From Limosilactobacillus secaliphilus (GTDB taxonomy: Bacteria; Bacillota; Bacilli; Lactobacillales; Lactobacillaceae): DNA of 64,000 nt. Positions 44,767-54,633 of the stretch are shown in pieces; the stretch's first letter is position 1, and every line of letters begins with the position of its first letter. The stretch is from positions 565,926 through 629,925 of the forward strand of contig NZ_JQBW01000010.1 in assembly GCF_001437055.1 (NCBI RefSeq). The letters run 5' to 3'. The translations under genes were made by a program, and so were the position numbers. Below the pieces are notes generated by a model. The model saw nothing but the letters and a program-made list of their open reading frames with translations. It ran no database searches and had not been told where the DNA came from.

Positions 44767-45864
44767 ATGGCATTAACAGCAGGAATCGTCGGCTTGCCAA
44801 ACGTCGGTAAGTCAACCCTTTTTAACGCAATTACGAAAGCGGGCGCCGAAATGGCTAACTACCCGTTTGCAACGATCGACCCGAACGTCGGGATGGTTGA
44901 AGTACCAGATCCGCGGCTGGACCGGATCAACGACATCATTCCAGCCAAGAAGATCGTACCAACAACCTTTGAATTCACCGACATTGCCGGGATCGTCAAG
45001 GGTGCCAGCAAGGGTGAAGGTTTAGGCAACAAGTTCTTGGAAAACATTCGGCAAACCGATGCCATCGTTCACGTTGTGCGGGCATTCGATGATGATGACA
45101 TCACCAGTGTTACCGGTAAGGTGGACCCAATCGAGGACATCGACACCATCAACTTGGAACTGATCATGGCCGATCTGGAATCCGTCAACAATCGTCTGGG
45201 CAAGGTACAGCGTGCTGCTAAGGGCCGGAGCAAGGAAGCTTTGGCTGAACTGGCCGTGTTGAACAAGATCAAGCCCGTCCTAGAAGCCGGCAAGAGTGCC
45301 CGGACCATTGACTTCACGGACGACGAAAAGCCGATCGTAAAGGGCCTCTTCCTGTTGACTACGAAGCCGGTATTGTACGTTGCCAACATTGGCGAAGAAG
45401 ACATGGCTAACCCTGATGGCAACAAGTACATGGACGCAATCAAGAAGCACGTGGCCGGTGAAGGTGAAGTCATCGGTGTCGCTGCCGCAGCCGAAGAACA
45501 GATCGCCGAAATGGACGACGAAGACAAGGCGGACTTCCTGGAAATGGAAGGCGTTAAGGAACCTGGCTTGAACCGGTTGATTCGGGCCGCATACAAGTTG
45601 TTAGGCCTGGAAACCTTCTTCACCGCTGGTGGTCCAGAAACCCGTGCTTGGACCTTCAAGAAGGGTACCAAAGCCCCACAAGCAGCCGGGATCATTCACT
45701 CAGACTTCGAACGTGGATTCATTCGGGCAGAAGTCATGAGTTTCGACGACCTGGACAAGTTAGGCAGTGCCGCTAAAGTCAAGGAAGCCGGCAAGCTGCG
45801 TCTGGAAGGTAAGGACTACGTAATGCAGGACGGAGACATTGTCGAATTCCGGTTCAACGTCTAA
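44767..45864 (+). CDS. ychF: YchF/OLA1-family P-loop ATPase
   Basis: 365-aa Obg-related protein that prefers ATP and is linked to stress and translation control. G1 GLPNVGKSTLFNA (residues 8-20), the G3 DIAGIVKGASKGEGLG and a C-terminal TGS-like domain (from about 275, ARAWTFKKGTKAPQAAG). Full length for the family. It follows DUF951 by 19 bases. Confidence 0.97.
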   Translation: MALTAGIVGLPNVGKSTLFNAITKAGAEMANYPFATIDPNVGMVEVPDPRLDRINDIIPAKKIVPTTFEFTDIAGIVKGASKGEGLGNKFLENIRQTDAIVHVVRAFDDDDITSVTGKVDPIEDIDTINLELIMADLESVNNRLGKVQRAAKGRSKEALAELAVLNKIKPVLEAGKSARTIDFTDDEKPIVKGLFLLTTKPVLYVANIGEEDMANPDGNKYMDAIKKHVAGEGEVIGVAAAAEEQIAEMDDEDKADFLEMEGVKEPGLNRLIRAAYKLLGLETFFTAGGPETRAWTFKKGTKAPQAAGIIHSDFERGFIRAEVMSFDDLDKLGSAAKVKEAGKLRLEGKDYVMQDGDIVEFRFNV

Positions 45865-45891
45865 TGGTAAGGAAAAGAGAGGAATAACACA

Positions 45892-46680
45892 TTGAGTGAG
45901 AATCAACGTAACGCCGCCGCTGGTCAACGGCAAAAGGAATATGCAGAAAAGGCTAAGGAGTCTTCACAAAAAACGTTGAGCAACCATGGCTTAACGCGGA
46001 AAAACGAAGAGTTCATCTATCAATTGAATAAGCAACTGATTGCCCATGGCATGCATGAAGACACCAAGCAGGAAGTGTTGGATGACACCATCAAGCAGTT
46101 GAAGGAAGGGCAAAAGAAGGGCCAAACCGCTAAGCAATTGTTTGGCACCCCAACGGCCTACGTCTACAAGCTGGGTCACCCGGACAAGAACAAGATCGCC
46201 GCATCCAACAACAGTCCTTACTACCTGTTGGCACTGGATAACGGGCTGATGTTCTTTGCCATCTTCGCCTTCATGTTTGGCTTGCTGGCCGTCATGAATC
46301 CTGGTTCGGTCAGTCCGAAGTACCACTATGGCAGTTCCGGATTGACGGCCCTGATCATCATCGCGGTCACCGGTGGTCTGCTCTTCGGTTACATCTCTAT
46401 GCTGATGCAGCCGTACAAGGATCCGGAAACGGGCCAATACAAGAATCGCAGCTGGATCTACCGGATTGTGATGATCACCTTGACCTTCCTGGCATGGATT
46501 GGGATCTACATGTTTGTCAGTCTCCTGCCTAACTCCATCAACCCACAACCAACGAAGTACGTTTACTTGATCTTGGCCGTGGTTGTATTTGCAGTCGACC
46601 TGTGGCTGCGGGCTCACTTCCACATTGTTAACAATGTCTTTGGTGACGCGCGGCGTGCACGGCGGCAGAATCGGAAATAA
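45892..46680 (+). CDS. DUF1129-family membrane protein
   Basis: 262 aa. A soluble charged N-terminal half (about 1-105) is followed by four hydrophobic segments (about 112-132, 150-170, 195-220, 225-243) and a basic tail RRARRQNRK. The start is TTG with GAGAGGA upstream. It sits between ychF and guaB, a conserved place in lactobacilli. No function is known. Confidence 0.88.
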   Translation: MSENQRNAAAGQRQKEYAEKAKESSQKTLSNHGLTRKNEEFIYQLNKQLIAHGMHEDTKQEVLDDTIKQLKEGQKKGQTAKQLFGTPTAYVYKLGHPDKNKIAASNNSPYYLLALDNGLMFFAIFAFMFGLLAVMNPGSVSPKYHYGSSGLTALIIIAVTGGLLFGYISMLMQPYKDPETGQYKNRSWIYRIVMITLTFLAWIGIYMFVSLLPNSINPQPTKYVYLILAVVVFAVDLWLRAHFHIVNNVFGDARRARRQNRK

Positions 46681-46719
46681 TTTATTTGAATGCTTGACCG
46701 CCTTTTGAATAACTAGTAA

Positions 46720-47901
<1,182 letters not shown>

Positions 47902-47924
47902 GCCGTAAATTAATTGAATCAAGA

Positions 47925-47970
47925 AACGGTCATTAAGCGCGAATTTGCCAGCGAAAATGACCGTTTTTTT
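47925..47970 (+). terminator. Terminator after guaB
   Basis: AACGGTCATT pairs with AATGACCGTT, followed by seven T. Confidence 0.9.
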
Positions 47971-48020
47971 GTATTCTCTTAAATTCACCCTTAAAATTCG
48001 AACTTAACTTGGCGTAAGCG

Positions 48021-48026
48021 TATAAT
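48021..48026 (+). promoter_or_regulatory. -10 element for the response regulator gene
   Basis: TATAAT, 35 bases before the start, with no clear -35. An activator may be needed. Confidence 0.5.
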
Positions 48027-48060
48027 TAAATCAGTATTCCTGGCATAAGGAGGAACAGGC

Positions 48061-48750
48061 ATGAAGATTTTAGTTGTTGACGATGATAAAGAAATCGTCC
48101 AACTCTTGGAAATTTACGTCCGCAACGAGGGCTATGAACCAGTTGCAGCTTACAACGGGAAAGAAGCCTTGACCAAATTAAACACGACCCCTGATATTGG
48201 CCTAATCATTTTGGACATCATGATGCCCGAAATGGACGGGATCGAAGTCATCAAGCAGGTACGCAAGGATTCATCCATCCCGATCCTGGTCCTGTCAGCT
48301 AAGACGGCCGACATGGACAAAATTCAGGGACTGATCACCGGGGCCGACGATTACGTCACCAAACCATTCAATCCGCTGGAAGTCATGGCCCGGGTACGGT
48401 CACTGCTGCGGCGGAGTTCTGGCCAAGTAACCAATGACCAGCCCGACATCTTGAACGTGGGTCCTTTGCAGATTAACAATGACAGCCACGAGGTCAAGAC
48501 CATCAACGGCGACACCATTCAGTTGACGGCGTTGGAATTTGGGATCCTGTACTTATTGGCTTCTCACCCGAACCGCGTCTTCTCGGCCGACGATATTTTT
48601 GAACGGGTTTGGCAGCAGGAATCAGTGGTTTCGGCTAAAACCGTTATGGTCCACGTGAGTCACTTGCGGGACAAGATCGAAGCCGCTACTGGTGGTGAAA
48701 AGGTCATCGAAACTGTTTGGGGCGTTGGCTACAAGGTTGAAGCCCACTAA
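48061..48750 (+). CDS. OmpR/PhoB-family response regulator (VanR-like)
   Basis: 229 aa. The receiver domain has Asp in LIILDIMMPEMDG (phospho-acceptor), the switch region SAKT and Lys in TKPFNPLEV. The C-terminal winged helix contains the recognition part AKTVMVHVSHLRDKIE. It precedes a VanS-like sensor and a D,D-carboxypeptidase, so cell-wall targets are likely; this is inference. A terminator separates it from the sensor gene. Confidence 0.93.
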   Translation: MKILVVDDDKEIVQLLEIYVRNEGYEPVAAYNGKEALTKLNTTPDIGLIILDIMMPEMDGIEVIKQVRKDSSIPILVLSAKTADMDKIQGLITGADDYVTKPFNPLEVMARVRSLLRRSSGQVTNDQPDILNVGPLQINNDSHEVKTINGDTIQLTALEFGILYLLASHPNRVFSADDIFERVWQQESVVSAKTVMVHVSHLRDKIEAATGGEKVIETVWGVGYKVEAH

Positions 48751-48773
48751 TCGACTAACAATTTAAGAATTAG

Positions 48774-48810
48774 CATGGTTTAGGAGATGGCTCCTAAACC
48801 ATGTTTTTTT
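48774..48810 (+). terminator. Strong terminator between response regulator and sensor genes
   Basis: CATGGTTTAGGAG (48774-48786) and CTCCTAAACCATG (48791-48803) form a perfect 13-bp stem before TTTTTTT. A TATAAT at 48817-48822 gives the sensor gene its own start. Confidence 0.93.
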
Positions 48811-48854
48811 AGATGGTATAATCGAAATTGATTTTGATTGAGTGGGGGGAGAAT

Positions 48855-50018
48855 ATGCTCAAATTAACGACAAGAGAAAAAAGCTCACTCGTGTTCGAGG
48901 GCTTTGTCACGATTATCCTGCTGATTTTGATTAACTTGGCGCTGATCGTGCTGATCCAAAATGTGATCCAGACCAACCCTGGTGTGGCCAGCGGGATCTT
49001 CATCATCAAAAAATCACTTCATTTTGGCCCCTTCCACGCGCAGATTTGGTCCTACCAGCGGATCGTGATGGGCTTGTTCGCCGTCATTGATGTCATCGTG
49101 GTTTGGTGGCGGCTGATCCGTCGCTATCACCAGTACCAGATGAACCACATCATCCAGGAACTCCATTACATCGCTCAGGGCCACCTGGACCACCGAATTC
49201 CTTTCCGCTTGAAGGGACGGTCGCAACACGTGGTTACCAGTGTCAACGCCTTGGTCGACAGTGCGGTGCGGTCCATGGATGACGAACGGCAGATTGAAAA
49301 GTCCAAGGATGAACTGATCACCAACGTGTCCCATGACTTGCGGACGCCGTTGACCTCAATCATCGGCTATCTGCGGCTGATCGAGGATAAACAGTACCAT
49401 TCCGAAGAGGACATCGTGAAGTACAGCCACATCGCCTACGAGAAGGCCAAGCAGATGAAGAACCTGGTTGAGGACCTGTTCGAATATACGAAGGTGCAAC
49501 AGCATGGTGCGCCGGTGAACATGATGCAGTTAGACCTGAGCCAGCTGTTGGAACAGGTGAGCGCCAGTTTCGAACTGGAAGGCCACAACAAGGGGATCGA
49601 AATTTCGTCGACCACCCGGCCATCGCCGTTGATGATTGAGGCGGATCCCGAAAAGTTGGGTCGGGTCTTCAGCAACCTGGTGGCTAACGGCCTGAAATAT
49701 GGGATGGGCGCCAGCTATATCCGTCTGAGCGCCGTTGAACATCAAGGACAGGTGCAAATCAAGGTTGCCAACGATGGGGAACCGATTCCCGAAAAGTCAT
49801 TGGCACATTTGTTTGAACGTTTCTACCGGGTAGAGGCGTCCCGCTCGAAGGCAACTGGGGGCACCGGTTTAGGTCTGGCCATCGTGAAGAGTGTCGTTGA
49901 CCTCCACCACGGAACGGTGGACGTCACTTCGACACCGGATGAGACGGCATTTATCGTTACCTTGCCAATCAAGCAGCCTAAAGAAGCTAAGGAGGCAGCA
50001 GATCATGAAGCCAATTAA
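48855..50018 (+). CDS. Sensor histidine kinase (VanS-like)
   Basis: 387 aa. Two membrane segments (about 14-40 and 66-86) enclose a short outside loop, then a HAMP-like region, the H box NVSHDLRTPLTSIIGYL and ATPase boxes NLVANGLKYG, DGEPIPEKSLAHLFERFYR and GGTGLGLAIVKS. GGGGGAG lies upstream of ATG 48855. It overlaps the carboxypeptidase gene by 14 bases. The pair with the response regulator resembles VanRS-type envelope sensors. Confidence 0.93.
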   Translation: MLKLTTREKSSLVFEGFVTIILLILINLALIVLIQNVIQTNPGVASGIFIIKKSLHFGPFHAQIWSYQRIVMGLFAVIDVIVVWWRLIRRYHQYQMNHIIQELHYIAQGHLDHRIPFRLKGRSQHVVTSVNALVDSAVRSMDDERQIEKSKDELITNVSHDLRTPLTSIIGYLRLIEDKQYHSEEDIVKYSHIAYEKAKQMKNLVEDLFEYTKVQQHGAPVNMMQLDLSQLLEQVSASFELEGHNKGIEISSTTRPSPLMIEADPEKLGRVFSNLVANGLKYGMGASYIRLSAVEHQGQVQIKVANDGEPIPEKSLAHLFERFYRVEASRSKATGGTGLGLAIVKSVVDLHHGTVDVTSTPDETAFIVTLPIKQPKEAKEAADHEAN

Positions 50019-51225
50019 ACGTTTTTGGCTGGCATTAATTCTGTTTGTTACGATTGTTTGCGGATTGGTTAGCACCCCAGCGGCCACGCTGAGCGCCCAA
50101 GCCGCACCGGTACCGGAAGTCAACGCTAGAGCGGCCATTGCAATTGATGAAAAAGATGGCCAGATTCTATACCAGAAGAACGCCCAGCAGCAGTTAGCGG
50201 TTGCTTCGATGAGCAAGCTGATTACCCTGGCGGTTGTGGAACAGGAAATCAACCAGGGCAAACTCAAGTTGAACCAGAAAATCACGGTTACCAAGAATGA
50301 AGCAAAGATGTCGCAGAACAAGAACTTCTCCAACATCCCGCTGAAGGCTGGCCAATCTTATACGGTTAAACTGCTGATGCAGATGGCATTGGTTAAATCA
50401 GCGGATGCGGCCACGGTTGTATTAGCACGGGCCACCGGTGATTCCAGTGCGGAATTCGTTGACAAGATGAACCAGATGGCCAAGCAGATGGGTATGAAGG
50501 ATTACCGCTTCGTCAACCCGGTTGGCCTGGAAAACAGCGACATGGGTCCATTCAAACTGGCCAGCGCGGGCAAAAACGTTGAGAATTCCATGACGGCCGT
50601 CGATGTTGCTAAGTTGGGCCGCTACTTGGTTGAACACGATCCGTTGGTTTTACGCTATGCTAAGCAAAGCAGCGTGACGGTTCAGGGCAAGAAGTACCCA
50701 ACTTTGAACACGATGCTGCCGGGACAAAAGGATGCCCCGCGCCAGGTAAAGATTGCCGGCTTGAAGACCGGGACGTCCGACAAGGCGGGCCAGTGCTTCA
50801 TCAGCTATGGTCACTATGAGGGCCGGCCAATTATTACCGTCGTCATGCACGCTTCCGACCGTTTTGCCGGCACTAAGCAGTTATACGAATACGTTGCCAA
50901 TGAGTGGCAGTTGAAGGACCAGCGCCCACAGGTAAACGTCAACGTTGATCACGGTCGCCAACCCAGTGTGACGGTCCAAGCTAAGCAATCGACGCAAGTG
51001 TGGCTGCCGGTTAAGCGGACGGTTGCACCGCGCCTGCAGAATGCTAAGGGCCAGGAGATCTCCACTTTGAAGGCTCCCGTGACAACGAAGAAGGCCGTGG
51101 GTTACGTTGCTTATCCGACGGTCATGACCATCGATGGGCACGCGCTGCGGACTAAGGCCTATGCCCAAAATCGGGTGATCCGGTCTGGCATCTTAGGCTG
51201 GTGGGACTGGCTGACAAAATCTTAA
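50005..51225 (+). CDS. dacA: D-alanyl-D-alanine carboxypeptidase (PBP5/DacA family)
   Basis: Secreted, membrane-bound S11 enzyme that trims the terminal D-Ala of peptidoglycan. Signal peptide (about 1-34, cut after AQA), SxxK motif MSKL in VASMSKLITL, and KTG in GLKTGTSDKAG. The second motif reads KSADAA where most S11 enzymes have S-x-N. A C-terminal hydrophobic end (GILGWWDWLTKS) probably ties it to the membrane. ATG 50005 has AAGGAGG upstream. Transcribed with the sensor kinase. Confidence 0.93.
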   Translation: MKPIKRFWLALILFVTIVCGLVSTPAATLSAQAAPVPEVNARAAIAIDEKDGQILYQKNAQQQLAVASMSKLITLAVVEQEINQGKLKLNQKITVTKNEAKMSQNKNFSNIPLKAGQSYTVKLLMQMALVKSADAATVVLARATGDSSAEFVDKMNQMAKQMGMKDYRFVNPVGLENSDMGPFKLASAGKNVENSMTAVDVAKLGRYLVEHDPLVLRYAKQSSVTVQGKKYPTLNTMLPGQKDAPRQVKIAGLKTGTSDKAGQCFISYGHYEGRPIITVVMHASDRFAGTKQLYEYVANEWQLKDQRPQVNVNVDHGRQPSVTVQAKQSTQVWLPVKRTVAPRLQNAKGQEISTLKAPVTTKKAVGYVAYPTVMTIDGHALRTKAYAQNRVIRSGILGWWDWLTKS

Positions 51226-51255
51226 TTGACTATTTCTGCAAGAAATTAATATGAT
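51226..51255 (+). promoter_or_regulatory. Promoter of azlCD
   Basis: TTGACT (51226-51231) and TATGAT (51250-51255), spacer 18, directly after the dacA stop. Confidence 0.6.
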
Positions 51256-51317
51256 ACACTTAAGAGTAGGAATTTAAACTGGATGATCGCAAATCGAGCA
51301 TCATGGAGGAGCATCCA

Positions 51318-52211
51318 TTGCAAGAAAAAGCACATCAAATCAATCCTGAGAAAGCTCGGTGGCTTGAGGACCTAGGGATCGCAATGCCCCTGTGTTTGAG
51401 TTACCTGCCAATCGGTATTGCCTGCGGTATCTTGTTGCACGCAGCAGGGATGAACTTCATGCTGACGCTCTTGGTATCGATCGTCGTCTTTTCAGGAGGG
51501 GCCCAATTTATCTTGGCCTCCCTTTTGGTGATTGATGCACCAGTCACAACAATTTTCATCACCTTGTTCTTCCTGGAACTGCGGTATGCACTATTAGGAT
51601 CGAGTCTGTCTAAGTATCTGAATAACGAATCGCCGGCCATGATTTTCTTGTTCTCATTCTCGATGAACGATGAAAATTACGCCGTTAACTATTTGAAGTT
51701 TGTTACTGATAAACACTGGACCACGCGGGATGCGTTAATGGTGGAACACTATTCGCTGATCTCGTGGGCCGGCGGTAACATGATTGGTGGCTTGATTGGT
51801 AACACCATCACCATCGATTTGAACATCGTTGATTTTGCATTGACGGCCTTGTTCCTATACATGATTGTGATGCAGATCCAGCGCCGGTTGAGCCTGGTAA
51901 TCTGCGTGCTGACGGTCTTCGTATCGCTTTTCTGCCTGTTGATCACTAGACACACCATCGGGATCATCATTTCGACATTGCTGATGTCTTTGCTGGGCTT
52001 CTGGATTGAATTTCAAGTCAAGAAGCACCATCCAAAGCCGGACGAGACGTGGATTTTGGGCAAACTTTTCCGGCCGCGGACGACTAGAACTACGAAGGAA
52101 GATGTCGAGGTCGAAAAGCAATTGGTTGAAGAGGCCGAAGCAGCTGAGGATGACAACCAGCAAGCTAATGATGAAGATGAGGATAAACATGAGCGTGGGG
52201 ATGAATCATGA
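51318..52211 (+). CDS. azlC: AzlC-family branched-chain amino acid exporter subunit
   Basis: 297-aa membrane protein, larger half of the AzlCD exporter family for branched-chain amino acids. Conserved LPIGIACGIL and FSGGAQFI. Start TTG 51318 has GGAGG 8 bases before it; the ATG at 51303 covers that site. A long acidic tail (about 230-297, EEAEAAEDDNQQANDEDED) extends beyond the usual end near residue 230 and has no known role. Confidence 0.9.
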   Translation: MQEKAHQINPEKARWLEDLGIAMPLCLSYLPIGIACGILLHAAGMNFMLTLLVSIVVFSGGAQFILASLLVIDAPVTTIFITLFFLELRYALLGSSLSKYLNNESPAMIFLFSFSMNDENYAVNYLKFVTDKHWTTRDALMVEHYSLISWAGGNMIGGLIGNTITIDLNIVDFALTALFLYMIVMQIQRRLSLVICVLTVFVSLFCLLITRHTIGIIISTLLMSLLGFWIEFQVKKHHPKPDETWILGKLFRPRTTRTTKEDVEVEKQLVEEAEAAEDDNQQANDEDEDKHERGDES

Positions 52212-52615
52212 TGAACCTGTTTGACAACTTAACATTGGCATCCATGGTTCCCGGTCACCACAACCTGACTTACCACTTGGTTGTGATTTTGATTGCGGCC
52301 CTCGCTGCCTTTATTCCACGTTACTTCCCCATGCACTTCTTCACCAACCGGAAGATCCCGGAATGGTTTGATGAGTGGATGAAGTACGTGCCGGTCGCCC
52401 TGTTCACCTCGCTGGTGGTCAAGGGGATCTTCGTTGATTCAAAGTACCAGCTGATCAGCGAACGGGTCAGTTGGTTAGGCAACATCTTAGTCTATGGGCA
52501 CGCCACCTACATCATTTCGGCCATTTTTGTCATGCTGGTGGCCTACTTCACCCGGTCAATGGCCTTTTCGGTGATCATTGGCCTGTTGGCAGTGTGGCTA
52601 CTATCGTTTATTTAA
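52208..52615 (+). CDS. azlD: AzlD-family exporter subunit
   Basis: 135-aa membrane partner of AzlC with about four hydrophobic segments and the conserved IPRYFPMHFF. It overlaps azlC by 4 bases (ATGA), so translation is coupled. Confidence 0.9.
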   Translation: MMNLFDNLTLASMVPGHHNLTYHLVVILIAALAAFIPRYFPMHFFTNRKIPEWFDEWMKYVPVALFTSLVVKGIFVDSKYQLISERVSWLGNILVYGHATYIISAIFVMLVAYFTRSMAFSVIIGLLAVWLLSFI

Positions 52616-52623
52616 AACAAGAA

Positions 52624-52662
52624 AAAACAAGCCGGTGGATTAGTCCGCCGGCTTGTTGTATA
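52624..52662 (+). terminator. Terminator after azlCD
   Basis: AACAAGCCGG pairs with CCGGCTTGTT around ATTAGT. Confidence 0.8.
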
Positions 52663-52675
52663 AGGGGAGTTAACA

Positions 52676-53221
52676 ATGACTAGAAAAGCTTATTTGATTC
52701 ATGGCACTTCCACGCGCGATGACGACTGGTTTCCATGGCTGGAACAGGTTTTAAAACCGGCCATTGAGCTGGACCGGATTTTTCTGCCCGACCCGTTTGC
52801 TCCTGACCGCACTGCCTGGGATGGCGCGGTTGATGACCAACTGCCGCATGATGGGGCGGTCACCGTGGTCGCCCACAGTCTGGGTTGTGTGACAGCATTG
52901 CGCTATGCAGCACGAACGCCATTAACACAGGTCAACCTGGTCTTGGTCGGTGCCTTCGACCAGCCGCTGCCGACCTACCCGCAGCTTGACCAGTTCATGA
53001 AGGGCAAAGTTGATTATGACGCCATCAAACAGAAATTGGGCAAGGCCACGGTCATCACCGCGCAGAACGATCCAATCGCGCCTTATCAGTACGGGGTGAG
53101 TGTTGCCAACCACTTGGGCGCTAAGTTGATTGTGCGTCCGGATGGCGGTCATTTCCTGAGTTCGGATGGCTATACGCAATTCCCGTTGGTTGAAAAAGAG
53201 CTTCAACGGGTGATGCAATAA
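52676..53221 (+). CDS. RBBP9/YdeN-like serine hydrolase
   Basis: 181-aa alpha/beta hydrolase. The nucleophile is in VAHSLGCVTAL, the acid in NDPIAPYQYG and the histidine in GGHFLSSDG. Cytoplasmic, no signal. AGGGGAG precedes the ATG. Substrate unknown. It stands alone between two terminators. Confidence 0.85.
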   Translation: MTRKAYLIHGTSTRDDDWFPWLEQVLKPAIELDRIFLPDPFAPDRTAWDGAVDDQLPHDGAVTVVAHSLGCVTALRYAARTPLTQVNLVLVGAFDQPLPTYPQLDQFMKGKVDYDAIKQKLGKATVITAQNDPIAPYQYGVSVANHLGAKLIVRPDGGHFLSSDGYTQFPLVEKELQRVMQ

Positions 53222-53247
53222 CGGTAATTGAAGCTGAATAGATACAA

Positions 53248-53290
53248 AAAGCGTTGGTTCCTAGTTCATTGGGAGCCAACGCTTTGTTTG
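53248..53290 (+). terminator. Terminator between hydrolase and cfa
   Basis: AAAGCGTTGG and CCAACGCTTT form the stem ends, with TTC/GGA inside, and T/A-rich flanks on both sides for the convergent genes. Confidence 0.8.
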
Positions 53291-53297
53291 TTAAGAG

Positions 53298-54479
53298 TTA
53301 TTTTTCGTTCATCATGTAATCACGAGTCATCGGCAGGTTCTTGCCAGAAGCACCCTTAGTGATCAGGTACTGGATGACGTCGATGTTGCCAGATTCAAAG
53401 GAAGCGGCACATGCTTGCAGGTAGAGGTCCCACATTCTGGTGAAGCGGTCGCCCATCATCTTTTCGATGGTTTCACGGTGGGCGTTAAAGTTCTGGTCCC
53501 AGATTTCCAGGGTCCGCTGATAGTGTCGACGCAGCATTTCGATGTCGGCAATCTGCAGGTGGTTTTCTTCGATGTGGCCGATCATTTCAGCCAGTCCAGG
53601 AATATAGCCACCTGGGAAGATGTACTTATTGATCCAGCCGTTGTAGGCACCTCCTTGCTGACGAGTGATCCCGTGGATTAAGGCGACACCGTCATCCTTC
53701 ATGTACTTGGCGATATCCCGGAAGTAAATGCCCAGGTTCTCTTTGCCGACGTGTTCGAACATCCCAACGGAAGTGATGTAGTCCCACTGACGCTTGCCTA
53801 ATTCACGGTAGTCGGTCAGCTTGACTTCGGCAACGTTGCTCAAGCCTTCATCTTGGATCTTCTTTTGAACGAACTGGTATTGTTCCTCACTCAGGGTAAC
53901 ACCGGTAACTTTCAGGTTGTATTCCTTAGCGGCCGTGAGCATCAAGGTTCCCCAGCCACAACCGATATCCAACAGGGTCTTGCCTGGTTGCGGATTCAGT
54001 TTCTTCAGAATGTGGTGAACTTTGGCGATTTGAGCGGCAGTTAAATCATTTTGGTTGCCACCAGTAAAGTAGGCACAGGAATAAGTTAGAGTGTCATCCA
54101 ACCAGAGCCGGTAGAAGTCGTTGCCGATATCGTAGTGACTCTGCACGTCGTCTTCACTCTGGTTTTCCGTGTGGCTCTGCTTGGGCATGAATTTACGCAG
54201 CTTGGAATTGCGCATGAAGGAACCAGCATTTTCGTAGGCGGATTCGATCAGCTTCTGGATGGAACCATCGATTTCAATCTTGTGGTCCATGTAGGCCTCA
54301 CCCAGTGCGATGGAAGCGTTGCGGGTGACGTCTTTGACGGGGATCTTTTCCTTGAAGGTGATGGTTACCTCAGGTTCACCTTCGCCATAGTTGACACTAC
54401 TGCCGTCCCAAAAGTTGATTTTAACTGGGATATTGAATGAATGGCTAAGTAATGTCTTATAAAATGTTTTTTCTAACAT
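53298..54479 (-). CDS. cfa: Cyclopropane-fatty-acid synthase
   Basis: 393-aa SAM-dependent enzyme that turns membrane unsaturated fatty acids into cyclopropane (lactobacillic) acids for acid and bile tolerance. SAM loop [25 protein letters not shown] and HGITRQQGG are present. I use ATG 54479 (MLEKTFYK) because AGAGGG lies upstream; the frame reaches 54512 without a site. It is a single-gene unit. Confidence 0.96.
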   Translation of the reverse strand: MLEKTFYKTLLSHSFNIPVKINFWDGSSVNYGEGEPEVTITFKEKIPVKDVTRNASIALGEAYMDHKIEIDGSIQKLIESAYENAGSFMRNSKLRKFMPKQSHTENQSEDDVQSHYDIGNDFYRLWLDDTLTYSCAYFTGGNQNDLTAAQIAKVHHILKKLNPQPGKTLLDIGCGWGTLMLTAAKEYNLKVTGVTLSEEQYQFVQKKIQDEGLSNVAEVKLTDYRELGKRQWDYITSVGMFEHVGKENLGIYFRDIAKYMKDDGVALIHGITRQQGGAYNGWINKYIFPGGYIPGLAEMIGHIEENHLQIADIEMLRRHYQRTLEIWDQNFNAHRETIEKMMGDRFTRMWDLYLQACAASFESGNIDVIQYLITKGASGKNLPMTRDYMMNEK

Positions 54480-54633
54480 GATTTTCCCTCTTTCTGCTAG
54501 TAAACAAAACAATTATACACCATTAGTGCAAGTTTTCGCCTAGGACAGATTTATCGGCGTCTGGGTAACTAATAGTGGACATACTCTGCTAAAATAATGG
54601 GGTAAATCAAACGAGAGAAAAGAGACGATTTTG

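Noticed and set aside
45069..45695. 208-codon open frame on the strand opposite ychF
   Set aside because: It is an antisense shadow of a strongly conserved gene, with Ser/Ala/Leu-rich composition and no start signal.
48651..48668. parS-like sequence (TGGTCCACGTGAGTCA) in the response regulator gene
   Set aside because: Only 12 of 16 positions match and it lies in conserved coding sequence; a chance match is likely.
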